NCBI GenBank assembly: GCA_027371815.1 | Contig: DAHXLC010000083.1 | Span: 1 to 37,489, forward strand | Length of the DNA: 37,489 bases | Source: Candidatus Melainabacteria bacterium | Lineage (GTDB): Bacteria > Cyanobacteriota > Vampirovibrionia > Obscuribacterales > JAKAZS01 | Direction of reading: 5' to 3' | In this document: piece by piece, positions 1 through 8,765 of the stretch | Layout of the letters: each line of letters opens with the position of its first letter | How positions within the stretch are numbered: the first letter of the stretch is position 1 | Made by a program: the position numbers and the translations under genes | Notes under the pieces: generated by a model | The model's input: only the letters and a program-made list of their open reading frames with translations | The model's database searches: none | Told to the model about the DNA's origin: nothing

Positions 1-1258
1 AGCTACCAATAAGGCGTTTACTAAAAGCTTCATAACTATATAAGCGCTTACATAAATCAATATAATTACGGCATAACTGTTCATAAGAAATTTTAAGTGG
101 TATTATATTACTGGATACAATATGATTATTACTTGGTTGGAACTCCTGTTTAATTCGTCCTGACTGATTAAGCCTTTCAAACAGCGGTGTTTTCGGTAAG
201 GCCTGTAACAGTCCAATCATCGGTAGTAAGATATTAGAATTTTGCACAAAGTCAAAAATCTCTGCAAAAACCGATTCATCATCATTGTCAAACCCAACAA
301 TCATTCCTGCAAACACAAACATGCCATAACGCTGAAATATTTTAATAGCCTGAACTAAATCGACTTTTAAATTTTGAACTTTATTGATCTCGAGCAAACT
401 AGTTTTACGGGGGGTCTCAATACCCACAAACACTGCTTGAAAATTTGCAGCTTGCATTAACCCTAAAAAAGCCTCATCGCTAGTTACATCAACACTAATT
501 TGTGCATGGAAAATTAGTGGGGTAGCTATACTTTGATTCAATTTAACTAATTCACTTAACAATTCACGGGCATGGTGTCGATTGCCCGCAAAATTATCAT
601 CAGCAAAAAAGATAGCCGGTGCTCCAGCCTGATACCAAAGCTTAATTTCATCCATAATTCTAACTAATGGCTTAATTCTTACTTTTCGACCAAACATAAC
701 GGATATATCGCAAAATTCACAATTAAAAGGACAACCGCGCGAAGTTTGAACAATGCCTTGAGCATAATTGTCCATTTTAACTAAATCCAGCCTTGGCAAT
801 GGAATATCCTTTAAGGCAACCCAACCATGCTCACAATAGGATTGCTCAGGCTGATTAATACGCAAATCTTTAATAAATTGCGGCCAAGTATATTCCGATT
901 CACCTTCAAACAAAACATCAGCATACTTCCTGCACTCATCAGGCATTAAACTTGCGATAGGTCCACCAATAACCACAATTTTGCCTTGATTTTTATATAA
1001 CTTAGCCAATTCAAAAACTCGATCCTTTTGCACTAAATAACCACTAATACCAACCACTTCATCGGGAATATTTAATTTAGCCAATTCAACATGTTCATCA
1101 CAAATAGTAACTTTTATATCTTCTGGTGTCAGTGCAGCTAGGGTCATCAAATTAAGTGGCGGGAAATTAGCCTTAAATCCACTTAAATCTCTACAGTAAT
1201 CCATTCCCCAAAAGGAAGGCGGAAATTTTGGCTGTATTAAATAAATGCCTGAAATCAT
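1..1258 (-). CDS. B12-binding-domain radical SAM protein with DUF4070-like C-terminus, 3' end outside the window
   Basis: The minus strand is open from an ATG at 1258 to the window edge (419 codons, no stop), so the C-terminus is missing. Residues about 1-130 look like a cobalamin-binding-type Rossmann domain (VVGISGYLVQKD, VVIGGPIASL, then ADVLFEGESE). The radical SAM cluster motif CPFNCEFC follows, with Cys176, Cys180 and Cys183, and further on come FFADDNFAGNR and VGIETPRKTSLLEINK. This order matches the family of B12-binding radical SAM proteins with a DUF4070 tail, relatives of hopanoid and bacteriochlorophyll methylases. These use a 4Fe-4S cluster and SAM, often to methylate or rearrange lipids or tetrapyrroles. 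The substrate cannot be read from sequence. An in-frame ATG at 1273 is an alternative start; neither start has a strong ribosome binding site. The family call is firm and the function is open. Confidence 0.88.
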   Translation of the reverse strand, partial: MISGIYLIQPKFPPSFWGMDYCRDLSGFKANFPPLNLMTLAALTPEDIKVTICDEHVELAKLNIPDEVVGISGYLVQKDRVFELAKLYKNQGKIVVIGGPIASLMPDECRKYADVLFEGESEYTWPQFIKDLRINQPEQSYCEHGWVALKDIPLPRLDLVKMDNYAQGIVQTSRGCPFNCEFCDISVMFGRKVRIKPLVRIMDEIKLWYQAGAPAIFFADDNFAGNRHHARELLSELVKLNQSIATPLIFHAQISVDVTSDEAFLGLMQAANFQAVFVGIETPRKTSLLEINKVQNLKVDLVQAIKIFQRYGMFVFAGMIVGFDNDDESVFAEIFDFVQNSNILLPMIGLLQALPKTPLFERLNQSGRIKQEFQPSNNHIVSSNIIPLKISYEQLCRNYIDLCKRLYSYEAFSKRLIGS

Positions 1259-1831
1259 AATAGCTAACCCCATTTTTATAATTATTACTGCCATTCAACT
1301 TAACTAGCCGTAATAATTATATTTTTAATAAAAAAAATTATACGAAATACTATACAACAAATAATTTAAAATAAAGCTTAAACTTTTAAATATGTTAATT
1401 AAGCCCTATTCAATATATTATATTTAGTCATCAAAGTAAATATTGGACATATTTATCTAAACTAACATAACCCAAATAAAATAAAACTTTTAAATAAATT
1501 TTCACAGCAAAATTCATTGGAATAGTTGATGCATATACAGCTATATTGCTAAAACGTACGTACATTGAATTTGCCAAAAACATTAATAGTCAAAGTGTCA
1601 AATATTTTAATTTCGTACCTGATTCTTGCAAAATTGGTTTAGATTACAAAGCTACTGAATTTATTAGCTTGCGCTTGACAACGTATTTTGCTTAAGATAC
1701 AATAACAATGTATAAATGACAAAAATTTGGCTACTTTTGTCAAAATCAATTTAAATTTACAAATTATTGCAATGCCTGCTATATGGAATTTTACTATGCC
1801 AGATAAGCCTAAATATTAAGCCAATTAAAAA
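1259..1831. other. Intergenic region with an AT-rich hairpin and a possible coding remnant
   Basis: This 573-bp gap separates the divergent radical SAM (-) and TPR (+) genes and should hold their promoters, but no convincing -35/-10 pair was found. An 11-bp inverted repeat (1278-1288 ATAATTATTAC with 1310-1320) lies just upstream of the radical SAM start and could form a hairpin in its leader or act as an operator. Positions 1498-1695 contain an uninterrupted frame, listed separately. The rest is AT-rich sequence with nothing recognisable. Confidence 0.5.
1498..1695 (+). pseudogene. Possible decayed coding remnant (65 codons, no good start)
   Basis: After a TAA at 1495 the + frame stays open for 65 codons to the TAA at 1693-1695 and has coding-like composition. 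It includes FAKNINSQSVKYFNF and ends GLDYKATEFISLRLTTYFA. The end alternates polar and hydrophobic residues and finishes on an aromatic plus Ala, loosely like the last strand of an outer-membrane barrel. It has no ATG or GTG; only an internal TTG at 1546 could start it, without a ribosome binding site. It may be the tail of a lost gene or simply chance in AT-rich DNA. Confidence 0.25.
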
Positions 1832-3163
1832 ATGAAACATTTAAAATATACATTATTGATACTGATATTTATTTTAAGCTTATTTTCTGAAGCAAAAATC
1901 AATGCTAATATAGCTAATCTTAAAAGCAGTAAAATCAATATTATTATTTTAATAAATAAAAAACAATACAATAATGCTCTATCTCAAATTAATGAGCAAT
2001 TAAAATTTTATCCTAAGGATCATGAATTATATAATTTACGTGGTATTTTAAATAATACAACTGGCAATTATAAGCTTAGTATTAATGATTTTAAAAAGGC
2101 AATAAAGCTTTCTGTCAATCCAAAAGTTTTAGCATCTAACAACAATAATTACTACGTTAATTTATGTGAGTCTTATATTAATCTAAAAGATTATGCAAAT
2201 GCTAAAAATAGTTTAAAAAAAGCACTAATCCGAAATCCCGACTTAAACATAACAAATATAGGTCAAATGGATAGTGTTGCAGCTTATGAGTATAAACTAT
2301 TTCCCGATGAAGCTAGCTATAAAAGATGCTTAAAAGCTGTACAAGAATATTTCCAATCTGATAGTAACTTAAATAATAAAGAACTGACTTATTCATGGAT
2401 GGGTGAGTTTTGCACGCTTTTCAGGGTAGGAAATGAACAGTTAAATTTTTTTGATATTGCCATAAAAATTATGCCAATAGATTATCATAATTTTTTTTAT
2501 CGCGCAAAATATTACATTATTCACGAGCAGTTTGATAAAGCTAAGCAAGATTTAGAAAGGGCTCTTAAGCTTCATGATAATGATCCTGATATTATTATGA
2601 CTTATGCAGTAATGAATTACTTAAGTAAAAATTATTTTAATTCATTAAAATATTGTAAAATTATTATTGCTGAACAAAATAAGACCTACCTCTGTAAAGC
2701 TCTATTAATAAGTTGTTTTGACTATAATGAAATGCCTATATATAAATTTATATTTGGCCATAGTGAAATGGATAAATATTTAAATCGGTTAGATATCCCC
2801 CGCTTTAATAAGATTCTTCTGAAATTTGCTATTGGTGATTTAGATATTACCAATAAACAGGTTCAAGAAAAATATACTAAAGAGCTAAATGGCCCTTACT
2901 CTTGGATTGGCGATATTTATAAAGGAACTATCAAAAAAGATTCTTGGGGTAATAATATTAATTTAACAAATCTCTGGTTTAGTAATCTGACTTATTTAGG
3001 ATTAACTTATGACAACAAAACATTAAGAGAATATGGCGGGTCACATGATTTTGAGTTATGCACTCGCTTAATAGCGACTTGTATATATTCAGATATTGAA
3101 GATCCAACATATTTAATATTTAGAGCATTTTCAGAAAAACATGTCTTTGATAGTTATAGATAA
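1832..3163 (+). CDS. Secreted TPR-repeat protein
   Basis: 443 residues. The N-terminus (Lys-containing start, then a hydrophobic run LLILIFILSLF) is a signal peptide or membrane anchor, so the protein is probably exported. At least two clear tetratricopeptide repeats lie at about residues 40-100 (a YNNALSQINEQLKFYPKDH unit, then YNLRGIL...YKLSINDFKKAIKL). Further units sit near 110-135 (YANAKNSLKKALIRNPD) and 225-270 (FDKAKQDLERALKLHDNDPD). The last ~150 residues have no recognisable motif. TPRs mediate protein-protein contacts, and no enzymatic role is visible. The gene stands alone and converges on a methyltransferase. There is no clear Shine-Dalgarno sequence before the ATG. Confidence 0.75.
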   Translation: MKHLKYTLLILIFILSLFSEAKINANIANLKSSKINIIILINKKQYNNALSQINEQLKFYPKDHELYNLRGILNNTTGNYKLSINDFKKAIKLSVNPKVLASNNNNYYVNLCESYINLKDYANAKNSLKKALIRNPDLNITNIGQMDSVAAYEYKLFPDEASYKRCLKAVQEYFQSDSNLNNKELTYSWMGEFCTLFRVGNEQLNFFDIAIKIMPIDYHNFFYRAKYYIIHEQFDKAKQDLERALKLHDNDPDIIMTYAVMNYLSKNYFNSLKYCKIIIAEQNKTYLCKALLISCFDYNEMPIYKFIFGHSEMDKYLNRLDIPRFNKILLKFAIGDLDITNKQVQEKYTKELNGPYSWIGDIYKGTIKKDSWGNNINLTNLWFSNLTYLGLTYDNKTLREYGGSHDFELCTRLIATCIYSDIEDPTYLIFRAFSEKHVFDSYR

Positions 3164-3286
3164 ATTTTCTGTTCCATAGTGGACTGATTTTACTTTACAC
3201 TTAACATTGAAACCAGGGTCTTAAACTATCAAAGTGGAAATTGCTTAGACTTTAGCGTAATTATTGTAAGAGGTTATTGTTAAAGG

Positions 3287-3979
3287 TTAAGGCTGAAAAT
3301 TTTTAGCAATAATTAACAATACATCATTGCTAATGGTAATCTGTTCATGAATTTGCCAATTTTGAAACAATTCATTAATAGATGAATTATTATATTGAAA
3401 GTAAAACATTCCTTGGGTTAAACGATCATTAGAGACTAAGGTTTTATCTTCGAGAACTTGACTATTTTCCAAATCCGGATAATTTTGCCTAATTGCCGTA
3501 ATAAAATAACCGCCTGGCATAATTATGGACTTTAACTGCTGGACTAAATGCTTAGCCAAATTAAAAGTCAAATGTTCAAGAATGAAAAAAGCAATAACAG
3601 CATCAAAACTTGCATAAGCATATGGCATGTCTAAAATATCACTACAGTCAAAATCAACTTCCAGATCAAGTTGTTGCCCACGGGTCAAAGCTTGACCAAT
3701 AGCTAATTCACTAATATCAATTCCGGTCACCTTAAAATTACGCTTAACCAATTCAATGGTTTTATCTCCATTTCCACAAGCTAAATCTAATATATTAACT
3801 ACTTTAGCTAAAGATAGTAAATTTAAGATTTTAGCAAAATATTCTGTCGGTATAGCAAATTCATTAACAGTATTGTGATCAAGCCAAAATTTCTGCCAAT
3901 AATTGATATTGTTTAAATAGATTTTTGAATTTAAAAAGTCAATATTTTCATGATAATTTAAAACTAATTTTTTTTTCAT
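3287..3979 (-). CDS. Class I SAM-dependent methyltransferase
   Basis: 230 residues, normal length for a small class I methyltransferase. Motif I is NILDLACGNGDKT (about residues 62-74), which binds SAM. It is followed by the acidic ribose-binding loop GIDIS (about 86-90), a motif II-like CSDILDMPYAYASFDAVIAFFILEHL stretch (about 111-136; read as CSDILDMPY, then FDAVIAF, then LEHL), and the post-motif LKSIIMPGGYFI. The fold binds SAM and methylates a small molecule, lipid or quinone; the substrate is not evident. The short N-terminal segment with YWQKFW resembles Methyltransf_11/25-type proteins. It is divergent from the GGDEF gene across a 204-bp gap and convergent with the TPR gene. Confidence 0.85.
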   Translation of the reverse strand: MKKKLVLNYHENIDFLNSKIYLNNINYWQKFWLDHNTVNEFAIPTEYFAKILNLLSLAKVVNILDLACGNGDKTIELVKRNFKVTGIDISELAIGQALTRGQQLDLEVDFDCSDILDMPYAYASFDAVIAFFILEHLTFNLAKHLVQQLKSIIMPGGYFITAIRQNYPDLENSQVLEDKTLVSNDRLTQGMFYFQYNNSSINELFQNWQIHEQITISNDVLLIIAKNFQP

Positions 3980-4041
3980 TATTTTTTTAATGTTGAATAA
4001 TCGATTTTAGATTAAAATAATAACAATAAAATCACTATAAT

Positions 4042-4047
4042 TTGACA
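4042..4047 (+). promoter_or_regulatory. Possible -35 element (TTGACA) in the divergent gap
   Basis: A consensus TTGACA lies in the 204-bp gap between the methyltransferase and the GGDEF gene. The downstream DNA is AT-rich (AATTTA, TTTAAT at 16-18 bp), but no clear TATAAT stands out. It is a weak candidate for driving the + strand gene at 4184. Confidence 0.25.
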
Positions 4048-4183
4048 AAGTTTAGTATTTAATAATTTAATAAATTTGCAATTCCTTAATCTATTTGTAA
4101 CTTTAATATTAGACATAAGATTAAAATGTTATAAATTGGGCAAATATTATATTAGGGTCAATCTTTATTAAGATTTAGGTTTA

Positions 4184-7100
4184 ATGATTACCAAAAGTAT
4201 TATTCCAATTCAGTCCATAATAATTCAGCACACTGGTTCTGAATCATTACCAATGAGTATTTTAGAGCCTAAAAAAATCCAGCCTTTTCTAAGGGAAATC
4301 GAAAAATTTACCATTGAAAACAACCTAGAGCCCTTAATTGTTTATTGGTCTAATGACAATGCTAAAAAACTGTTACCGAAAAACGAAGATTTTCTGCGTT
4401 TACAGGAAAAGGCTAATTATTTAGGCGTTTTTTCTAATAATAATAAAGACTCACTTGACGAATGGAGTTTTTTGGTAGAAAGTCTCGGTTTATGCCTGGT
4501 AGTAAACGGCCTTGAAATTTCCGAAGCCAGTAACACTTATAAATACGAATGTATTGGCTCGCTAAATCCCGACATAGTTGACAAGGTATTTACCCGTTTA
4601 GCCTCCAATCTTGAAGAAATTAACCAGGCTGAATTTAACAAATTACTTGATGCTCGCAAAGATATGCATTTTCGTGGAACCAATCACATTCATATTCCTA
4701 CAATAAAATCTTATTGGCCAAAAATGCAGTCGCAAATAATCCAAAGTGCTGACCCTGACCTAAATACGCCAAATTTATCCACTAATCAAAATCTACAAAC
4801 CACTGACGTTGAAGCCAATAACACCATTCAACCAATTGTGATTGACAATATCAGTAATCAAGAGTTTTTATTAGTTAGCACGAATGAAAAGTTAACTAAA
4901 GCCTTAACGGCTTATCCGGAAAGTTTAATCACCAAACCGGTTAATATTAATGCTCCAGTCAAACCTTCTTTACCACCTGCTAAAGCCTCAAAACCCCTAA
5001 TTTTTCCAGATTTAAATGGTTCAATTTCGGACAAAGCCCAAACACTTTACAAGCAAATCTTACAAGATTTAAAACTAAACGAAGATTTTCAAGTTGTTTT
5101 AAACTCAGCCGTGGAAAGTTTAACTAAAGCCCTTAATGCTGATCGTGGCTTGCTATGGTTAATTGAAGATGAAAACACCAGTGTTACCTGCGAGTATTCA
5201 GTAAATGAGCAAAACTGTTTTGCTAATATACCAATTCCGGCTGATGAATCATATCGTTTTATGAAAGAAATTCTCAGTTATTACCAAGATGATAATAACA
5301 ATGATGTAGCAGTTAATATACCAGATCTCAAAGATGTGCAAAAAGAAAACCGCCTTTATAAAAACTGCGGTACAATTCATTCTTTATTTGAATTAGGTGG
5401 TGTACGGGGAGTGTTAATCGCTAAACTACATTCACGCAACAAGGTTTTAGGCTTCCTGGAATTACATCAATGTTCTAACGCTAGACATTGGGGTGATGAT
5501 GATTGCCAAACCATTATCAGTGTCGCTAAAATGATTTCCGTAGTTTTGAAACAAGCCGAAGATCAAAAAAATATTAGTGAACGAGCCAGTGAAATGGAAT
5601 TATTAAAAGACATTGCCGAAAAATTTCGCAAATCGCGCAATAATAATAACAATAATAATACCACTAACACAATCAGCGAATGTGTTAACATGGTGGCCAA
5701 GAATTTTGGTTTTAGCAAGGCTCAAATATACTTACATGACCAGGAAGAAAATTGTCTTAAAGGTCAAATTCCCAATAATAGTTTAGCTGAAATCCCTTTA
5801 ACTAATACGGACAATCCATTTATAACCGTATTCAAATCAGAAAAAGCTAAATTTTTTAATATAGAATCTAATATCCGAAAACAAGATATCATTTTTGAGC
5901 ACAAAATTGCCTGGTTAATCCCTCTGAAGGCTGAAGGAACAACTCTTGGTGTCTTAGGTCTTTGGGATTTGGATGAAAAACGTAATATTTACTCAGTTAT
6001 GAGCAAACAAAAACAAACTGTTGGTGAAAATATCTCGGATAATTTTGCCAGTGTAATTAGAGCAGATCAAGCTATTACCATCATTGAAGCCCATCAAAAA
6101 CGCACTGATTTAATTAATTCAGTGTCCCGAGAAATTAAAGAATTCAATAAAACGCTAAATCAAGCTGATGCCATCCGCCAGAATTTATCTATAGTATCAC
6201 AAAGTACAATTACAACCTTACAAGAATATTTTGAACTAAAATCCTGTATGCTAACGCTCCATGGTACTGATAAAAATTCATTAAACCAAACCAAAATTGT
6301 TTATGCACCAGGTTTAAAAACAACTGAAGGAATTGAACAAACCTTTGAAACTGAACTAACAGCAATTTATAAATTCCTCATAAATATTTATTTAGCCGAC
6401 CTACGCCAAGGAAAGCCAATTATACTTAACAGCCACGATCTTCAAAGTCTTGGAATACCAAATCAAGTCCCTTTTACCTTTGAATTTTTAAAAATAGTAC
6501 CATTAGTCCATGAAGAATTCAAAGGTTCTTTATTTATGATTTTTAATCAAAAATCTTTAAATAAACTGGACAGTGAAATGGTGTTTGATATAGCAGATAG
6601 ACTTGCCTCAGCCGTATCTAACGCTCAAACATTTATTGACAAAGACAAACAGGCAACTACTGATCCAATGACGGGTCTCTATAATCGCCGCCATTTTAAT
6701 GAAAAACTGGCCGCTGAAATAAATCGCTTCCATCGTTCAGGTCGCTATTTTTCATTTATTATTGTTGACTTGGATTTCTTAAAAAAAATCAATGATACTT
6801 TAGGTCATCAATTTGGCGACTTAGCAATTATCCACATCGCTAAAGTAATCCCAAATTGTATTCGTGATGACGTAGATGTAGTGGGTAGGTTTGGTGGTGA
6901 AGAATTCACGATATTATTACCAGAAACCGACTATCAAGGAGCCCTTACCGTTGCGCAAAGAATTTGTGAATCAATAAGAGCTGAACCAATTGAAGGTATT
7001 GGTATTGTAACAGCGTCATTAGGATTAGCAGTTTTTCCTAATGATGCAAATGATGCTGATGCATTATTTGAAGCTGCCGATAAGGCCTTGTATCTAGCTA

Positions 7101-7822
7101 AAAAACGTGGTCGTAACCGTGTTTGTTCAGCTGCAGAAAGCTATGATATTGAAGTTTTACAAAGTGAGCCAACTGCTATTCCCGATAAAACAAGTGAAAA
7201 ACTCATCTTACAAAACGATATTAATATAAATTTAAAATACTTTGCTGAAGAAGGTATTATTGGTTTATGTACAAAAATAATTGAAATGGTCGATCAATTA
7301 GATTCTTACGGTACGGAAAGAACGCCAAGAGCTTATGATTATGCTTTAAAAATGGCCAAAGCACTTAGATTATCTGATGAACACGCTAAAATAATTGCTT
7401 TGGCCACCAGTTTATGTAATCTAGGTAAATTAGGAATACCCGAAACGGTTCTTAATAAAACCGGACCTTTAACTGAAGAGGAAATAAAATTAGTAAGAAC
7501 CAGTCCAACTATTGGTGCTAAATTACTCGAGCCCGCCAAATTGCTACACAAAGTTGCCGTAATTATTCAATATTTCCGGGAAAACTATGATGGCAGTGGT
7601 TATCCTAACGGTATCAAAGGTGATGAGATTCCCGTTGAGGCACGCATTGTGTCAATAGTTGATTCATTCACCGCAATGACATCAGACAGACCCTATCGCA
7701 AAAGCTTAAGCCCAGAAGAGGCCTGTAACATTTTAAGTACTGGATCTGGCACTGAATTTGACCCAAGGTTAGTAAAAATCTTTTTGTCAATTCTCCAACG
7801 TGAACATAAAATAAATGCCTAA
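4184..7822 (+). CDS. Multi-GAF diguanylate cyclase with a degenerate HD-GYP domain
   Basis: 1212 residues, probably cytoplasmic, since no membrane segment is visible. Residues 1-280 are unassigned. GAF-type sensor regions follow at about 290-465, 470-630 and 645-815, with Asn-rich linkers. The GGDEF domain starts at D827-P-M-T-G and has VDLDFLKKIND, GHQFGD and an intact active site GGEEF (904-908), so c-di-GMP synthesis is expected. An inhibitory I-site RxxD is not in place: the Arg is ten, not nine, residues before GGEEF. The C-terminal HD-GYP fold (about 1045-1205) keeps DGSGYP (G1139-Y-P) and RPYRKSL. The catalytic HD is C1078-N1079, the HH pair is Y1130-F1131, and the HP histidine is Ser, so phosphodiesterase activity is not expected. 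It leads a + strand run and overlaps the next gene by 8 bp. Confidence 0.9.
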   Translation: MITKSIIPIQSIIIQHTGSESLPMSILEPKKIQPFLREIEKFTIENNLEPLIVYWSNDNAKKLLPKNEDFLRLQEKANYLGVFSNNNKDSLDEWSFLVESLGLCLVVNGLEISEASNTYKYECIGSLNPDIVDKVFTRLASNLEEINQAEFNKLLDARKDMHFRGTNHIHIPTIKSYWPKMQSQIIQSADPDLNTPNLSTNQNLQTTDVEANNTIQPIVIDNISNQEFLLVSTNEKLTKALTAYPESLITKPVNINAPVKPSLPPAKASKPLIFPDLNGSISDKAQTLYKQILQDLKLNEDFQVVLNSAVESLTKALNADRGLLWLIEDENTSVTCEYSVNEQNCFANIPIPADESYRFMKEILSYYQDDNNNDVAVNIPDLKDVQKENRLYKNCGTIHSLFELGGVRGVLIAKLHSRNKVLGFLELHQCSNARHWGDDDCQTIISVAKMISVVLKQAEDQKNISERASEMELLKDIAEKFRKSRNNNNNNNTTNTISECVNMVAKNFGFSKAQIYLHDQEENCLKGQIPNNSLAEIPLTNTDNPFITVFKSEKAKFFNIESNIRKQDIIFEHKIAWLIPLKAEGTTLGVLGLWDLDEKRNIYSVMSKQKQTVGENISDNFASVIRADQAITIIEAHQKRTDLINSVSREIKEFNKTLNQADAIRQNLSIVSQSTITTLQEYFELKSCMLTLHGTDKNSLNQTKIVYAPGLKTTEGIEQTFETELTAIYKFLINIYLADLRQGKPIILNSHDLQSLGIPNQVPFTFEFLKIVPLVHEEFKGSLFMIFNQKSLNKLDSEMVFDIADRLASAVSNAQTFIDKDKQATTDPMTGLYNRRHFNEKLAAEINRFHRSGRYFSFIIVDLDFLKKINDTLGHQFGDLAIIHIAKVIPNCIRDDVDVVGRFGGEEFTILLPETDYQGALTVAQRICESIRAEPIEGIGIVTASLGLAVFPNDANDADALFEAADKALYLAKKRGRNRVCSAAESYDIEVLQSEPTAIPDKTSEKLILQNDININLKYFAEEGIIGLCTKIIEMVDQLDSYGTERTPRAYDYALKMAKALRLSDEHAKIIALATSLCNLGKLGIPETVLNKTGPLTEEEIKLVRTSPTIGAKLLEPAKLLHKVAVIIQYFRENYDGSGYPNGIKGDEIPVEARIVSIVDSFTAMTSDRPYRKSLSPEEACNILSTGSGTEFDPRLVKIFLSILQREHKINA

Positions 7823-8765
7823 TCATCTAAAAACAAAAATATTTACATTATCTACCTTATTATTCTGTTCAACCATTTCAGCTACTTTAGCCAATAATTC
7901 TAACCATAACATTAATAATAAAATCAACATCACAAAAGAGACAAGTGTAGGAAAAACACTTCAATCAGCTGATGATTTTTTTCGAGAAATTTATGCAACT
8001 AAAGTTGACGAAAAAGTAGATAAAGCTAAACCATTTTTACTAATTGCTAATGACAAAATTTATTTATATAAATCAAATTTTATTACAGCCAAAACCTTAA
8101 TTCCAGTAATTTACAATCTATTAAAATCCGTAGATCATATTCCATTGGCTGTTTTTGTATTACTTGACGATAAAACTGACCAAATACTAGATGAAAATAC
8201 TATTTTAAAGCTAAAAAAACTAGAACAATTTTCTCATAAATTATCAGATCGTTTTGAATATAGTTACATATTAGATGATACTGTAAAAAATCAAATTGAA
8301 ATTTTAAAAGCAACTTCCAATTTTTGTCAGCCTATAATTGAAAAAAAACAAATTTCTCAAGATAATCTCCAAAATTTTGCTAGTTTAATTACCAAAGCTT
8401 TAATGAAAAATGCAGACATTGCCACTGCGAATTTATTAGAAAATTTAAATAGTTATTTACAAGAATTGGATTTTAACGAACAGAATAAAAAAGCTTTACA
8501 TGTAATTATTTTAACTGCTCATATGGCTCAATCCAAACAGTGCATTTATCAATATTTCCAAAAATATTTTAATGAAACTGCCGAAGGGCATCATATAATT
8601 GTTCTTGAAGATTCAAATACTGATGAAATGGCTATTAAATTATTAGGTAAACATATCCTTGATACTGATATAGCTAATGCATTTTTTAACGATCCCGATC
8701 GAATGCATAAAGATCTCTTATATCAAGCAGCACAAAAATATCTGGGTAAACAAAATGAAAATTAA
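7815..8765 (+). CDS. Secreted protein of unknown function
   Basis: 316 residues. The N-terminus (MPNHLKTKIFTLSTLLFCSTISATLANN) is a typical signal peptide with a likely cut near ATLA-N. After a polar linker (about 28-45) the mature part is mixed alpha/beta. It holds a hydrophobic strand-turn PFLLIANDKIYLY, later IPLAVFVLLDDKTD and LHVIILTAHMAQSKQCIYQYF, and ends HHIIVLEDSN...AIKLLGKHILD. I do not recognise a family. The start overlaps the stop of the GGDEF gene by 8 bp and the end overlaps the aminotransferase start by 11 bp, so it is almost certainly cotranslated with both. The link to c-di-GMP signalling is positional only. Confidence 0.7.
   Translation: MPNHLKTKIFTLSTLLFCSTISATLANNSNHNINNKINITKETSVGKTLQSADDFFREIYATKVDEKVDKAKPFLLIANDKIYLYKSNFITAKTLIPVIYNLLKSVDHIPLAVFVLLDDKTDQILDENTILKLKKLEQFSHKLSDRFEYSYILDDTVKNQIEILKATSNFCQPIIEKKQISQDNLQNFASLITKALMKNADIATANLLENLNSYLQELDFNEQNKKALHVIILTAHMAQSKQCIYQYFQKYFNETAEGHHIIVLEDSNTDEMAIKLLGKHILDTDIANAFFNDPDRMHKDLLYQAAQKYLGKQNEN

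Noticed and set aside
7245-7800. HD-GYP domain as an active c-di-GMP phosphodiesterase
   Set aside because: The HD pair, the HH pair and other metal ligands are replaced (Cys-Asn, Tyr-Phe, Ser), so hydrolysis is not expected.
8677-8754. Upstream start of the aminotransferase
   Set aside because: The 26 extra residues lie within the previous gene and do not resemble the family N-terminus; the ATG at 8755 fits better.
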